64,000 nt of DNA, from positions 29,561 to 93,560 of the forward strand of contig JAHEZL010000022.1 in the NCBI GenBank assembly GCA_023251095.1, in the 5' to 3' direction. The notes under the pieces were generated by a model. It ran no database searches. It saw only the letters and a list, made by a program, of their open reading frames with translations, and had not been told where the DNA came from. Positions 36,161-44,824 of the stretch are shown here, in pieces (within the stretch, counting starts at the first letter, position 1; the number at the start of each line of letters is the position of its first letter). The translations under genes were made by a program, and so were the position numbers. The DNA comes from Flavobacteriales bacterium (GTDB lineage: Bacteria > Bacteroidota > Bacteroidia > Flavobacteriales_C > GCA-002722245).

Positions 36161-37129
36161 TTAATATCCCAGCGCTTTTCTTACCCGTGTAAGTGTTACC
36201 GAAGCAATGCTCCTGGCTTTATCAGCACCAATTTTTAATTTTTTATCTAATTCTTCTTTATTCGACATGTAGTGATTGTAGGCTTCACGCTCTTGAGAAA
36301 AGCGACGCACCAGTTCTTCAAACAATTCCTGTTTGGCGTGACCGTAGCCATAACCGCCTTTTCTGTAATTGTCTTTCATGACCGCTACTTTCTCAGGAGA
36401 GGCTATCAACTCATATAATTTAACCACATTACAGGTTTCGGGATCTTTGCTTTCTTCCAGTCCTTTACTGTCGGTCACTACAGCCATCACCACTTTTCTC
36501 AACTCTTTATCCGGAAGGAATACATTGATGGAATTACCATAAGACTTGCTCATCTTACGTCCATCAGTTCCCGGAACATACATCGTTTTTTCATTGAATC
36601 TCACTTCAGGAACCACCAATAAATCGGGATGTTGGAAATTCAACTTATCCGCCAAATCTCTGGTGAATTCAAGATGTTGTTTTTGATCTTTTCCAACCGG
36701 TACTATCTCAGCGTCATACAATAATATATCCGCAGCCATTAAAACAGGATACACAAACAATCCTGCATTAACCTCACTCACGTTTTCCGACTTATCCTTG
36801 AAGGAATGCGCCAATTGCAAACGGTTGTAAGACATATAACAATTGAGATACCAGGCCAGTTCGCATACTTCAGTGACATCCGACTGGCGGTAAAAAACGT
36901 TTTTTTCAATATCAAATCCGCAAGCCAGCCACGTTGCAGCTACAGAATAAGTGTTTTCTCTTCTTAAATCGGCGTCTTTAATAGTGGTGAGGGAATGCAA
37001 ATCAGCGATGAATCCAAACGTTTCGTTAGCTGCATCCTTAGAAGATTCAACTACAGGAATAATAGCACCCAAAAGATTCCCCAAATGAGGTATTCCTGTG
37101 CTTTGTATCCCTGTTAAAATTCTAGCCAT
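36161..37129 (-). CDS. trpS: tryptophanyl-tRNA synthetase
   Basis: TrpRS charges tRNA-Trp. The 322-residue length is typical of the bacterial enzyme. The class I signatures are present: [12 protein letters not shown] carries the HIGH-like HLGN near residue 16, and [10 protein letters not shown] carries KMSKS near residue 197. [18 protein letters not shown] near residue 142 forms part of the active site. It is the first gene of a trpS-aspS operon with a strong promoter match. The predicted leader is only about 9 bases, too short for an obvious T-box or attenuator, and I see none. Confidence 0.96.
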   Translation of the reverse strand: MARILTGIQSTGIPHLGNLLGAIIPVVESSKDAANETFGFIADLHSLTTIKDADLRRENTYSVAATWLACGFDIEKNVFYRQSDVTEVCELAWYLNCYMSYNRLQLAHSFKDKSENVSEVNAGLFVYPVLMAADILLYDAEIVPVGKDQKQHLEFTRDLADKLNFQHPDLLVVPEVRFNEKTMYVPGTDGRKMSKSYGNSINVFLPDKELRKVVMAVVTDSKGLEESKDPETCNVVKLYELIASPEKVAVMKDNYRKGGYGYGHAKQELFEELVRRFSQEREAYNHYMSNKEELDKKLKIGADKARSIASVTLTRVRKALGY

Positions 37130-37143
37130 TGATCAAATTTGCA

Positions 37144-37173
37144 CAAAACTAGTCAATTAAGGAAAACCTACAA
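37144..37173 (-). promoter_or_regulatory. predicted promoter of trpS-aspS
   Basis: On the minus strand, TTG (37173-37171), 19 bases and TAGTTTTG (37151-37144) match the Bacteroidota consensus exactly. The trpS ATG lies 14 bases downstream of the box. Confidence 0.7.
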
Positions 37174-37180
37174 GATTTCT

Positions 37181-37660
37181 TTACTTTGATTGCGATGGAG
37201 TTTCAATGATATTGCTCTCGTGTCCGGCCTGATCAACAATGCTAACCCGCCATTGATAAGGATAAGCAGTGAAAATATTAAAAATGGGTGCCGGTTTTAT
37301 GATTTGAACAAAAGTGCCTTCAATCCCTTTGTCATTCCCTTTTGGAGTGAGTTTGGGAATGTAAACGGAACGATCAAATTGCGACAAATAAACAAAGCCG
37401 CTGCCCTGGTCTTCGTAATATTTTAAATTCAGCGACAATTTACTGCTGTCGGAACTACCCAGATCGCCATCACCATCCTGAAAAGAAAAAGTAAGATAGG
37501 CCGAGTCGGCAATGGATTTATTTCCATCGGCATGAGAAAAAACCTGATAGCTTTCATAGGTCAGGGCAGGCACTATATCAAACTGTTTTTTCTTAATACA
37601 AGCGCTAAGAAGAAAAACAATCCCAAAAAGTACCGCTATCTTTGGTATCAATAATCGCAT
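37181..37660 (-). CDS. small lipoprotein of unknown function
   Basis: From the ATG at 37660 the protein has 159 residues with a lipoprotein signal (VLFGIVFLLSAC). An ATG at 37690 would add ten residues ahead of it. The body carries a Bacteroidota lipoprotein pattern in which YLTFSFQDGDGDLGSSDSS is followed by beta strands (LNLKYYEDQGSGFVYL) and YQWRVSIVDQAGHESN, consistent with a beta-sandwich. No enzyme motif is visible. Its start codon lies only two bases from that of the divergent LuxE-like gene, so each promoter must sit inside the other gene's 5' region. Confidence 0.72.
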   Translation of the reverse strand: MRLLIPKIAVLFGIVFLLSACIKKKQFDIVPALTYESYQVFSHADGNKSIADSAYLTFSFQDGDGDLGSSDSSKLSLNLKYYEDQGSGFVYLSQFDRSVYIPKLTPKGNDKGIEGTFVQIIKPAPIFNIFTAYPYQWRVSIVDQAGHESNIIETPSQSK

Positions 37661-37662
37661 TA

Positions 37663-38640
37663 ATGAGTCATTCACAGCTTGAAAATACAATATTTAGCCT
37701 GCATTCGGAAAATGATTTTTTTGAAGCGGCACTGGATGTATTCAACTATCAATATGAAAACAACAAGGTTTATAAGGACTTTGTTGATCTTTTGCCTTCT
37801 TTCAAAAAAGAAAAAATTAAAACCGTTTGCGACTTCCCTTTTCTCCCGATCCAGTTTTTTAAGTCACAGCAAATTATCAGTACCCCAAATCCTAATCCCA
37901 TCATTTTTCAAAGCAGCGGAACCACTTCAGAAAATCCGGGAAAACATTATGTATCCGACGTTAAACTCTATGAGAAAAGCTTTTTAAAAAGCTTTCGTGA
38001 TTTTTACGGAGAACCTGAAAAGCTATGCATCATAGGACTCCTTCCCTCTTATCTGGAAAGGAAAAATTCTTCTTTGATATACATGGTTCAGTATTTAATT
38101 GAAAGATCAAAAAATAGGGAAAGCCGATTTGCGCTGCAGCCCGATGATGCCCTTATTCATTTTCTAACCACCTCTGACGAACCTAAAATATTGTTCGGAG
38201 TAACCTTCGCTTTGCTTGATTTTGCAGATAAAATAAAAGCTCCTCTGAAAAACACCATCATCATTGAAACCGGCGGAATGAAAGGAAGAGGCAAAGAATT
38301 AACCCGTTTGGAATTACATAAAGTATTAAGTGAATCTTTTCATTGCCCTGTTCATTCAGAATATGGAATGACCGAATTACTCTCTCAGGCTTATTGCAAC
38401 GACGGACTTTCCTTCACTTCCCCTTCATGGATGAAGGTTTTGGTGAGAGATCCCAACGATCCTTTTTATATTACCGGTGAAGGAAAAGGTGCTTTGAATA
38501 TTATTGATCTAGCCAACCTCAACTCCTGCTCATTTATAGCAACTGATGACCTTGGAACAGTGCGCAAGAATGGCACTTTTGAAGTGAGCGGAAGATTGGA
38601 CAATTCCGATTTAAGAGGCTGTAATTTACTCGTGCTTTAA
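37663..38640 (+). CDS. LuxE/acyl-protein synthetase-like adenylate-forming protein
   Basis: This protein has 325 residues from the ATG at 37663; a TTG at 37642 would add seven. The pattern FPFLPIQFFKSQQI followed by FQSSGTTSENPGKHYVS is the phosphate-binding region of the LuxE / phenylacetate-CoA ligase-like adenylate-forming family, and SEYGMTELLSQAY matches the ATP-binding Y(G)MTE motif. GRLDNSDLRGCNLL at the end is the hinge region. LuxE activates fatty acids in luminous bacteria. Here no luxC, luxD or luxAB is present, so it more likely activates an acyl group for another pathway. TATCTTTG at 37637-37644 could be its -7 element. Confidence 0.72.
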   Translation: MSHSQLENTIFSLHSENDFFEAALDVFNYQYENNKVYKDFVDLLPSFKKEKIKTVCDFPFLPIQFFKSQQIISTPNPNPIIFQSSGTTSENPGKHYVSDVKLYEKSFLKSFRDFYGEPEKLCIIGLLPSYLERKNSSLIYMVQYLIERSKNRESRFALQPDDALIHFLTTSDEPKILFGVTFALLDFADKIKAPLKNTIIIETGGMKGRGKELTRLELHKVLSESFHCPVHSEYGMTELLSQAYCNDGLSFTSPSWMKVLVRDPNDPFYITGEGKGALNIIDLANLNSCSFIATDDLGTVRKNGTFEVSGRLDNSDLRGCNLLVL

Positions 38641-38642
38641 TT

Positions 38643-39917
38643 TTACTCCACCACCACCAAATGATAATTCTTTTTCCCTGTTTGGATTAAAATGTATTTA
38701 TCACTGATCAAATCACTGTCGTCGATACTTTTAGTTTCATTCACTTTAGCCTTGTTGATAGCTATCGCATTGCCCTGAATACTTCGTCGCGCTTCACCTT
38801 TAGACGCAGATACTTTTGTCACTTCCGATAAAAAATCAATTACACTTATGCCTTGTGATAATTTATCTTTTGCCACTGAACTTCGTGGAACTCCTACAAA
38901 AATTTCCAATAAATCCTGCTCGCTTAAATTGCGCAAAGTTTCTTCAGTGGCTTTTCCAAATAAAATTTGAGAAGCTTCCACTGCGCGATTGTAATCTTCT
39001 TCTGAATGAACAGTAATGGTTACCGCTTTTGCCAAAGCTTTTTGTAAAGCACGCTGACCCGGGTCAGTATTGTGTTCCCCTGCAATCGCATCAATTTCTT
39101 CTTTGCTCTTTGTTGTAAATATTTTAATGTATTTCAACGCATCAACATCAGAGGAATTCAACCAAAACTGATAAAACTGATAAGGCGAAGTTTTTTTAGC
39201 ATCCAGCCAAATATTTCCGCCCTCTGATTTACCAAATTTAGTCCCGTCTGATTTTGTGATCAGCGGACCGGTTAACGCAAAAGCTTCTCTGTCGCTTTTT
39301 CTGCGAATCAACTCCGTTCCTGTAGTAATATTCCCCCACTGATCCGAACCACCCATTTGCAATTTGCAATTGTGTTTTTCATTGAGATGAAAGAAGTCAT
39401 ACCCCTGAATCAACTGATAAGAAAACTCAGTAAATGACAAGCCTGTTTCCATTCTGTTTTTCACAGAATCCTTGGCCAGCATATAACTGATCGTGATATT
39501 TTTTCCTGCGTCACGTAAAAAATCCAAGAGAGAAATATCTTTGAACCAATCGTAATTGTTCACTATTACAGCAGCATTTTCGCCTGACGAAAAATCTAAA
39601 AATTTCTGTAATTGTTGTTTAATGCATTCCTGATTGTGACGCAAAGTATTTTCATCCAAAAATTTACGCTCTGCTGATTTTCCCGAAGGATCGCCCACCA
39701 TTCCCGTAGCTCCTCCCACCAATGCAAAAGGTTTATGGCCGCATACCTGAAAATGCTTCAAAAGCATGATGGCTGCCAGATTTCCAACATGTAAGGAATC
39801 AGCCGTTGGATCAAAGCCCACATAACCCGCCGTCATTTCTTTTTGCAATTGCTCTTCGGTGCCGGGAATCATATCCTGCAGCATTCCGCGCCATTTCAAT
39901 TCTTCAATAAAATTCAT
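38643..39917 (-). CDS. tyrS: tyrosyl-tRNA synthetase
   Basis: TyrRS charges tRNA-Tyr. I choose the ATG at 39917 ([13 protein letters not shown]), giving 424 residues. A more upstream start at 39974 would run into the -7 box at 39940-39947 and into the neighbouring gene. The class I motifs are [10 protein letters not shown] (HIGH-like) near residue 43 and [12 protein letters not shown] (KMSKS-like) near 230. A C-terminal S4 RNA-binding domain (about 355-424; [12 protein letters not shown]) is complete. It abuts the convergent LuxE-like gene with two bases between the stops. Confidence 0.96.
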   Translation of the reverse strand: MNFIEELKWRGMLQDMIPGTEEQLQKEMTAGYVGFDPTADSLHVGNLAAIMLLKHFQVCGHKPFALVGGATGMVGDPSGKSAERKFLDENTLRHNQECIKQQLQKFLDFSSGENAAVIVNNYDWFKDISLLDFLRDAGKNITISYMLAKDSVKNRMETGLSFTEFSYQLIQGYDFFHLNEKHNCKLQMGGSDQWGNITTGTELIRRKSDREAFALTGPLITKSDGTKFGKSEGGNIWLDAKKTSPYQFYQFWLNSSDVDALKYIKIFTTKSKEEIDAIAGEHNTDPGQRALQKALAKAVTITVHSEEDYNRAVEASQILFGKATEETLRNLSEQDLLEIFVGVPRSSVAKDKLSQGISVIDFLSEVTKVSASKGEARRSIQGNAIAINKAKVNETKSIDDSDLISDKYILIQTGKKNYHLVVVE

Positions 39918-39939
39918 TGAGATGTATTTATTATTCCTG

Positions 39940-39947
39940 CAAATATA
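39940..39947 (-). promoter_or_regulatory. predicted -7 element of tyrS
   Basis: On the minus strand this reads TATATTTG, a full match to TAnnTTTG, 22 bases before the tyrS ATG at 39917. A TTG lies 24 bases upstream, slightly far for a -33 element. It supports the short tyrS start. Confidence 0.5.
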
Positions 39948-39951
39948 GAAT

Positions 39952-40707
39952 TTATTGCTCTTTCTTTTCCACAACTAATGATGGATTCCACGTAAACTCC
40001 AATACTACAGCAGAGGAATTTTGCGCAGTATTTGGAATTTGCCAGCCAAATGAAATAGGAAATGAAGGCGTTACAAAATACGAAAACCCTAATACCGCAA
40101 CACTTGCTGGTGTTGATCCCGAAATCCAATCCCCCACAAAATGAATTTTGTTTTTATAAAGATTGATATCGGCCCCGGCCATCATTCCTAGCGCTGCCGA
40201 CTTTAAAAAATACTGGTCATTGCCATAATACACTCCATAAACCAAAACAATATTATCATCCCAAAATTTTGAGCCCGCAAGAACATAATCAAATTGCGCA
40301 TATTTTGTAATCTCTGTTGCCCCATCAATATTAATTCCTTGATTGATTCCTATGCTTAAATTAAAATACTTCGAAAGCTCAAAAGTTTTTTGGGCATTGG
40401 CCAATAAAAGAGGTTCGAAAATATCTTTATCTGTTGGTTGATTAAAAGGAAATTTAATTTTAGTGTCCGCGAAATTAACCCCAAGAAGATTAAAGCCAAT
40501 TTGAAAATTATTTCCCAAACCGTAATCCACCGTTAAATTCGATTGGAAAATCTGATTCAGGTTCAATTGTTCCTGAACAAAAAACTTTTTCTTAGCCGTA
40601 ATTTCAAAGGAAGGCACATTAAAAAAATTTTGTTGGCCACATACTCCCATTGCCAACAGAATGAATCCTATAGTAATGAATAATTTATAATGAAAAAGTT
40701 TAATCAT
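39952..40707 (-). CDS. predicted outer-membrane beta-barrel protein
   Basis: The 251-residue protein has a signal peptide ([16 protein letters not shown]). Amphipathic strands of alternating polar and hydrophobic residues then fill the rest: [35 protein letters not shown] and [20 protein letters not shown]. It has no recognisable enzymatic motif. The strand-rich layout and turn residues suggest a small barrel in the outer membrane. It is divergent from the epimerase gene and shares an intergenic region with opposed -7 boxes. I do not recognise a named family. Confidence 0.7.
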   Translation of the reverse strand: MIKLFHYKLFITIGFILLAMGVCGQQNFFNVPSFEITAKKKFFVQEQLNLNQIFQSNLTVDYGLGNNFQIGFNLLGVNFADTKIKFPFNQPTDKDIFEPLLLANAQKTFELSKYFNLSIGINQGINIDGATEITKYAQFDYVLAGSKFWDDNIVLVYGVYYGNDQYFLKSAALGMMAGADINLYKNKIHFVGDWISGSTPASVAVLGFSYFVTPSFPISFGWQIPNTAQNSSAVVLEFTWNPSLVVEKKEQ

Positions 40708-40726
40708 GTGTTTTAAAAAACGGACG

Positions 40727-40734
40727 CAAAACTA
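40727..40734 (-). promoter_or_regulatory. predicted -7 element of the outer-membrane protein gene
   Basis: On the minus strand this reads TAGTTTTG, fitting TAnnTTTG, 19 bases before the ATG at 40707. The nearest TTG lies 24 bases upstream. Confidence 0.45.
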
Positions 40735-40750
40735 ATTTAATTTCATACGA

Positions 40751-40781
40751 TCTGAAAACAATTTTTTTAACCCTAACTTTG
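40751..40781 (+). promoter_or_regulatory. predicted promoter of the epimerase gene
   Basis: TCTG at 40751-40754, 19 bases and TAACTTTG at 40774-40781 fit the Bacteroidota pattern with one mismatch in the -33 element. The ATG at 40798 follows 16 bases later. Confidence 0.55.
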
Positions 40782-40797
40782 CCATCAAATAACTATC

Positions 40798-41790
40798 ATG
40801 AATTTTGTAACAGGAGGTACCGGAATCTTAGGGTCAAGATTGATTTACGACTTATTATTAAGTGGCGAAAAGGTACGTGCACTCAAAAGAAAAGAAAGTA
40901 ATCTCAATCAATTCAACTCCATCATTCGTTTTTATACCGGCGATAAAAATATTCTCAATAATCTGGAATGGGTAGAAGGTGACATCAACGACATTTCTTC
41001 TTTAGAGGCCATGAATGGTTGTGATTATGTTTACCACTGCGCTGCAACGGTTTCCTTTGCAAAAAATGACAAAGAAAAAATGTTCAAAATAAATGTGGAA
41101 GGCACCAAAAACGTTGTAAACACTGCCTTGAAAGCAAACATTAAAAAATTCTGTCATGTGAGCTCCACCGCTGCACTCGGCGGATCGGTAATTAATGGAG
41201 TTATTACCGAAGAAGAGTTATGGGGCAATGATGCGAAAAGATCAAATTACGCCGTGAGCAAAAAACTGGCTGAGCTGGAAGTATGGAGAGGCATCGAAGA
41301 AGGGCTCAACGCAGTCATTGTAAATCCTTCGGTAATTATCGGCCCGGGAGATAAATCCAGCGCTACGATTTTTACCAAAATTCAAAAAGGTTTAAGCTTT
41401 TATACGCACGGCATCAATGGTTATGTGGATGTAAGAGACGTGTCAAACGTGATGATAAAATTAATGCGCAGCGAAATTTCAAAAGAGCGTTTTCTGGTCA
41501 TTTCCGAAAACCTTTCTTTCAAAGAAATATTTGATTGTATCGCTGAGCATCTTCACAAAAAAGCTCCGGGTATTGAAGCTAAAAAATGGATGACTGAAAT
41601 CATATGGCGACTGGAAGCTCTAAGATCCGGCATTTTCAATTCCCCGGCCTTTATAACCAAAGAAACCAGCGCTACTGCTTTTAGTAATTGTTACTATTCC
41701 AATGAAAAAGCAAAGTCGGTATTAAAACATGACTTTATCCCGATAAAGACTTCAATAAAAGAAATGAGTCGTTTTTACAGACAACATTGA
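40798..41790 (+). CDS. NAD-dependent epimerase/dehydratase family protein
   Basis: The 330-residue protein is an extended short-chain dehydrogenase/reductase. The NAD(P)-binding motif GGTGILG (residues 6-12) opens the Rossmann fold. SST at 122-124, Tyr151 and Lys155 (YAVSK) form the active site. Members act on nucleotide sugars, flavonoid-like ketones or sterols, and the substrate cannot be told. In Bacteroidota this gene is commonly found near a DUF4296 lipoprotein and dihydroorotase, as here. It converges on the DUF4296 gene with three bases between the stops. Confidence 0.85.
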   Translation: MNFVTGGTGILGSRLIYDLLLSGEKVRALKRKESNLNQFNSIIRFYTGDKNILNNLEWVEGDINDISSLEAMNGCDYVYHCAATVSFAKNDKEKMFKINVEGTKNVVNTALKANIKKFCHVSSTAALGGSVINGVITEEELWGNDAKRSNYAVSKKLAELEVWRGIEEGLNAVIVNPSVIIGPGDKSSATIFTKIQKGLSFYTHGINGYVDVRDVSNVMIKLMRSEISKERFLVISENLSFKEIFDCIAEHLHKKAPGIEAKKWMTEIIWRLEALRSGIFNSPAFITKETSATAFSNCYYSNEKAKSVLKHDFIPIKTSIKEMSRFYRQH

Positions 41791-41793
41791 AAA

Positions 41794-42174
41794 TCATTTT
41801 TTCAAAAAAGACGAATCAGGTACTTCCTTCATTTTAGCCTGTTTTTCGCTCAGCACATCTAAAACATTGCTGTAAATATGATCGAATTTTTGCGGGTGGG
41901 CGGAATAATAGACTAATGTTGAATCCCACTGAACCTTGCTTACATTATAATTTTTCAAAACCCCTAAGTACTGTTTATACTTCTGAGGAGTTTTTCTGTT
42001 GTCGGGAAACATTTGAAATTTTGAACCCGCATCTACAATATGCATATCGGCCAAAATCAAAGTAAAAGTAGCAGTGTCAATAAGGCCTACAGGCATTACT
42101 TCCTCTTCAGAAACAGAATCAGGGGAACAGGAAAACAGAATAAAAAGAAGAGGGACACAAAAAAAATACTTCAT
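41794..42174 (-). CDS. DUF4296-like lipoprotein
   Basis: The 126-residue protein has a lipoprotein signal (FCVPLLFILFSC), an acidic stretch after the Cys (SEEEV), and the pattern FTLILADMHIVDAGSKF, which resembles the start of DUF4296 domains. An alpha-helical remainder follows (LGVLKNYNVSKVQWDSTL). The function is unknown. The conserved position between an epimerase and dihydroorotase genes is usual for this family in Bacteroidota. Here a small MORN gene on the opposite strand intervenes between it and dihydroorotase. Confidence 0.75.
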   Translation of the reverse strand: MKYFFCVPLLFILFSCSPDSVSEEEVMPVGLIDTATFTLILADMHIVDAGSKFQMFPDNRKTPQKYKQYLGVLKNYNVSKVQWDSTLVYYSAHPQKFDHIYSNVLDVLSEKQAKMKEVPDSSFLKK

Positions 42175-42302
42175 ATTTAAAGGCTTTTATTTAGAAATCT
42201 GTAAAGTTTTTACAACTTTTGCAATCTAAATTAGAAAAATACCCGTAAGAAGGTTGAGTATTTTTTAATATCTTAACCGCGTCTTTAAAAAATTAAGAAA
42301 AT

Positions 42303-42728
42303 ATGAGAAAGGCATTTTTAATTGTTTTGTTAATTGCTGCAAGTGCGAATTTGAGCGATTTGAACGCTCAATGTTTAAAAGGAAACTGCTATACGGGCAA
42401 TGGTTTATTTAAATTCCCTAACGGAGATCAATACGACGGACAATGGGTAAATGGGAAACCACAAGGTCAGGGAACCTATATCTTTTTGAGCGGAGACAAA
42501 TATTTTGGCGGTTTCGTTGCAGGTAAAAGAGAAGGAATGGGAAGATACGTTTGGATAAAAGGCGGAATATATGTTGGAAACTGGAAATTGGATAAAAGAG
42601 ACGGTTACGGAAAATACACATGGTTGAGCAGTGCTGCATACATGGGCTACTGGAAAGATGATCAAATCATCGATATGAACGTAAACACCGTTACGGATTC
42701 ACAAGCCAAACCGGTAGAAGGAAATTAA
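42303..42728 (+). CDS. secreted MORN-repeat protein
   Basis: The 141-residue protein has a signal peptide (LIVLLIAASANLSDLNAQ) and four MORN repeats of about 23 residues: GNGLFKFPNGDQYDGQW, GQGTYIFLSGDKYFGGF, GMGRYVWIKGGIYVGNW and GYGKYTWLSSAAYMGYW. MORN repeats form an open beta-sheet rod and often bind lipids or partner proteins. It stands between the DUF4296 and dihydroorotase genes but on the opposite strand. Its likely terminator lies inside the 3' end of the dihydroorotase gene. The function is unknown. Confidence 0.82.
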   Translation: MRKAFLIVLLIAASANLSDLNAQCLKGNCYTGNGLFKFPNGDQYDGQWVNGKPQGQGTYIFLSGDKYFGGFVAGKREGMGRYVWIKGGIYVGNWKLDKRDGYGKYTWLSSAAYMGYWKDDQIIDMNVNTVTDSQAKPVEGN

Positions 42729-42730
42729 GA

Positions 42731-44074
42731 TTATCTGGAAAAAATTATTTGCTGAGCGGCTCTGTTTTCAATAACAGAGCCGTTTTTGTATACTAAAGTT
42801 CCGTTGACCCAGGTAGCATTCACTTTAGCATCGAAGGTAGTTCCTTCGAAAGGACTCCATCCACATTTATACAATATATTGCTTTTTTCCACTGTCCACG
42901 GGTCATTCAAATCCACCATCACCAAATCCGCATGATACCCTTTGCGGATGAAACCTCTTTTCTCCATTGAAAAACAAACTGCCGGAGCATGACACATTTT
43001 TTCAATGGCTCTTTCCAGCGTGATGCGCCCCTGCTTCACCATTTGCAACATGGCCGGAAGAGCGTGTTGCACCAAGGGTCCGCCCGACGGTGCTTTAAGG
43101 TAACTCCCCTCCTTTTCTTCAATGGTATGAGGCGCATGATCAGTAGCAATAATATCAATATTGTTTTCCAGAATCCCTTTCCAAACAGCATCCCTGTCTT
43201 TAGCAGTTTTCACTGCAGGATTCCATTTGATCCATCTGCCTTTTTCTTTATAATCTTCGTTGGTGAACCACAGATGATGGGTACAAGCCTCGGCCGTGAT
43301 TCTCTTTTGCGACAAAGGCACGTTGTTTTCAAACAAAGCCACTTCACTGGCCGAAGAAATATGCAGAATATGTAAACGTGTATTGTGTTTTTTAGCCAAG
43401 CCCACAGCAAATGACGAAGACTTATAACAAGCCTCTTCGCTTCTGATTAAATGATGAACCTCAAAAGGAATATCATCTCCATATTTAGCTTTATATAAAG
43501 CCAGATTATCTTTAATCGTTTGCTCGTCTTCGCAATGCGTAGCGATGAGCAATTTTGCCTTGCTGAAAATCTCGTTGAGCACGCCATGATTATCTACCAG
43601 CATATTTCCTGTAGAAGAACCCATAAATATTTTAATTCCTGCTGTAATGGAAGAATCTGCAGCCAACAGCTGAGTAATATTATCGTTGGTAGCACCAATA
43701 AAAAAAGAGTAATTGGCAATACTATTTTTTGCAGCAATATTGAATTTTTCTTCCAACAGCTCAATCGTTGTGGTTTGCGGATTGGTGTTGGGCATCTCCA
43801 TAAATGAAGTAATGCCGCCTGCAACAGCTGCTCGTGATTCGGTATAAATATCTCCTTTGTGGGTCAATCCTGGTTCTCTGAAGTGAACCTGGTCGTCAAT
43901 TAATCCGGGTATAATGTATTTGCCTTTGGCAGAAATTACTTCGGTATTGTCATCTTTGAAATCATCAGTACTTCCGGTAAAAATTTCAGAAATCAATCCG
44001 TTTTCAATCAATATGCTTCCGGAAAATATTTTTCCTTCATTAACTATCGACGCGTCCTTAATTAAGGTTTTCAT
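42731..44074 (-). CDS. pyrC: dihydroorotase
   Basis: Dihydroorotase closes carbamoyl-aspartate to dihydroorotate in pyrimidine synthesis. The 447-residue protein is a class I (PyrC/allantoinase-type) amidohydrolase. DDQVHFREPGLTHKGD near residue 60 carries the metal-site region, EMPNTNPQT the substrate loop, KIFMGSSTGN the carboxylated Lys, ATHCEDEQT and LHISSASE further His ligands, and ATDHAPH the catalytic Asp. In the first motif Gln replaces the first His of the usual DxHxHxR. It overlaps the upstream mannosyltransferase gene by 17 bases. Its last 19 codons contain a hairpin-plus-T-run for the convergent MORN gene. Confidence 0.88.
   Translation of the reverse strand: MKTLIKDASIVNEGKIFSGSILIENGLISEIFTGSTDDFKDDNTEVISAKGKYIIPGLIDDQVHFREPGLTHKGDIYTESRAAVAGGITSFMEMPNTNPQTTTIELLEEKFNIAAKNSIANYSFFIGATNDNITQLLAADSSITAGIKIFMGSSTGNMLVDNHGVLNEIFSKAKLLIATHCEDEQTIKDNLALYKAKYGDDIPFEVHHLIRSEEACYKSSSFAVGLAKKHNTRLHILHISSASEVALFENNVPLSQKRITAEACTHHLWFTNEDYKEKGRWIKWNPAVKTAKDRDAVWKGILENNIDIIATDHAPHTIEEKEGSYLKAPSGGPLVQHALPAMLQMVKQGRITLERAIEKMCHAPAVCFSMEKRGFIRKGYHADLVMVDLNDPWTVEKSNILYKCGWSPFEGTTFDAKVNATWVNGTLVYKNGSVIENRAAQQIIFSR
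42757..42787 (+). terminator. intrinsic terminator of the MORN gene, inside the dihydroorotase coding sequence
   Basis: A perfect 10-base stem (CGGCTCTGTT at 42757-42766 with AACAGAGCCG at 42773-42782) has a six-base loop and is followed by TTTTT at 42783-42787. The T run follows only in the plus direction, so it serves the MORN gene ending at 42728. The minus-strand dihydroorotase gene is read through it. Confidence 0.8.
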
Positions 44075-44801
44075 TGGCCTGCTTGTATTTTGTAAACCAT
44101 GATTTTATTTTCATGGCTATTACTCCCCAAAGAGCTTCTTTGATAATTCCTTTACTCATTTTTGAAGCACCTTGTGTTCTGTCCTGAAAAATGATGGAAA
44201 CCTCTTTTATATTAAAGCCATGCTTCCAGGCTCTGAATTTCATTTCAATCTGAAAACCATAACCAATCAGCTTTATTTCATCCAGAGCGATGGTTTCCAA
44301 TACTTTTCTTTTGTAGCATTTGAATCCTGCAGTAGTATCGCGAATGGTCATTCCGGTAACTGCTCTTACATAAGCGGAGCCGTAATAAGAAGTCAATACC
44401 CTCGACATTGGCCAGTTTACCACATTTACACCATTCACATATCGTGAACCAATGGCCAGATCAGCGCCATCTTTACAAGCCTGAAACAATCGTATTAAAT
44501 CATCGGGGTTGTGTGAGAAATCGGCATCAATTTCAAAAATGAAATCGTATTTATTTTCAATCGCCCATTTGAATCCGAAGATATAAGCTGTTCCCAAACC
44601 TAATTTCCCCGATCTCTCCTTTAAATGGAGTCTGTCAGCGTATTCTTTTTGTAAATTCTTTACAATTTGTGCTGTTCCATCAGGCGAACCATCATCCACA
44701 ATCAACATTTCAAAGCCTTCCGGATACGACAATACCTTGCGCACAATGGCTTCAATGTTTTCTTTTTCGTTGTAAGTCGGTATGATGACAAGTGATTTCA
44801 A
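44058..44801 (-). CDS. polyprenol monophosphomannose synthase-like glycosyltransferase
   Basis: The 247-residue GT2-family enzyme matches dolichol/polyprenol-phosphate mannosyltransferases. It has VIIPTYNEKENIEAIV at the start, DDGSPDGTAQIV near residue 37 and the DxD-type EIDADFSHNPDDL near 90. IRDTTAGFKCYKRKVL near 153 and the C-terminal SIIFQDRTQGASKM also fit. It should move a sugar from GDP or UDP to a polyprenyl phosphate at the cytoplasmic face of the inner membrane, for lipoprotein or surface-glycan modification. It has no C-terminal membrane domain. It is third in the operon starting at pdxJ and overlaps dihydroorotase by 17 bases. Confidence 0.87.
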   Translation of the reverse strand: MKSLVIIPTYNEKENIEAIVRKVLSYPEGFEMLIVDDGSPDGTAQIVKNLQKEYADRLHLKERSGKLGLGTAYIFGFKWAIENKYDFIFEIDADFSHNPDDLIRLFQACKDGADLAIGSRYVNGVNVVNWPMSRVLTSYYGSAYVRAVTGMTIRDTTAGFKCYKRKVLETIALDEIKLIGYGFQIEMKFRAWKHGFNIKEVSIIFQDRTQGASKMSKGIIKEALWGVIAMKIKSWFTKYKQANENLN

Positions 44802-44824
44802 TAGCGATATTTCAGATGGTTAAA

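Noticed and set aside
37663..38640. A luminescence (lux) operon
   Set aside because: Only a LuxE-like domain is present, with no luciferase, reductase or transferase genes nearby.
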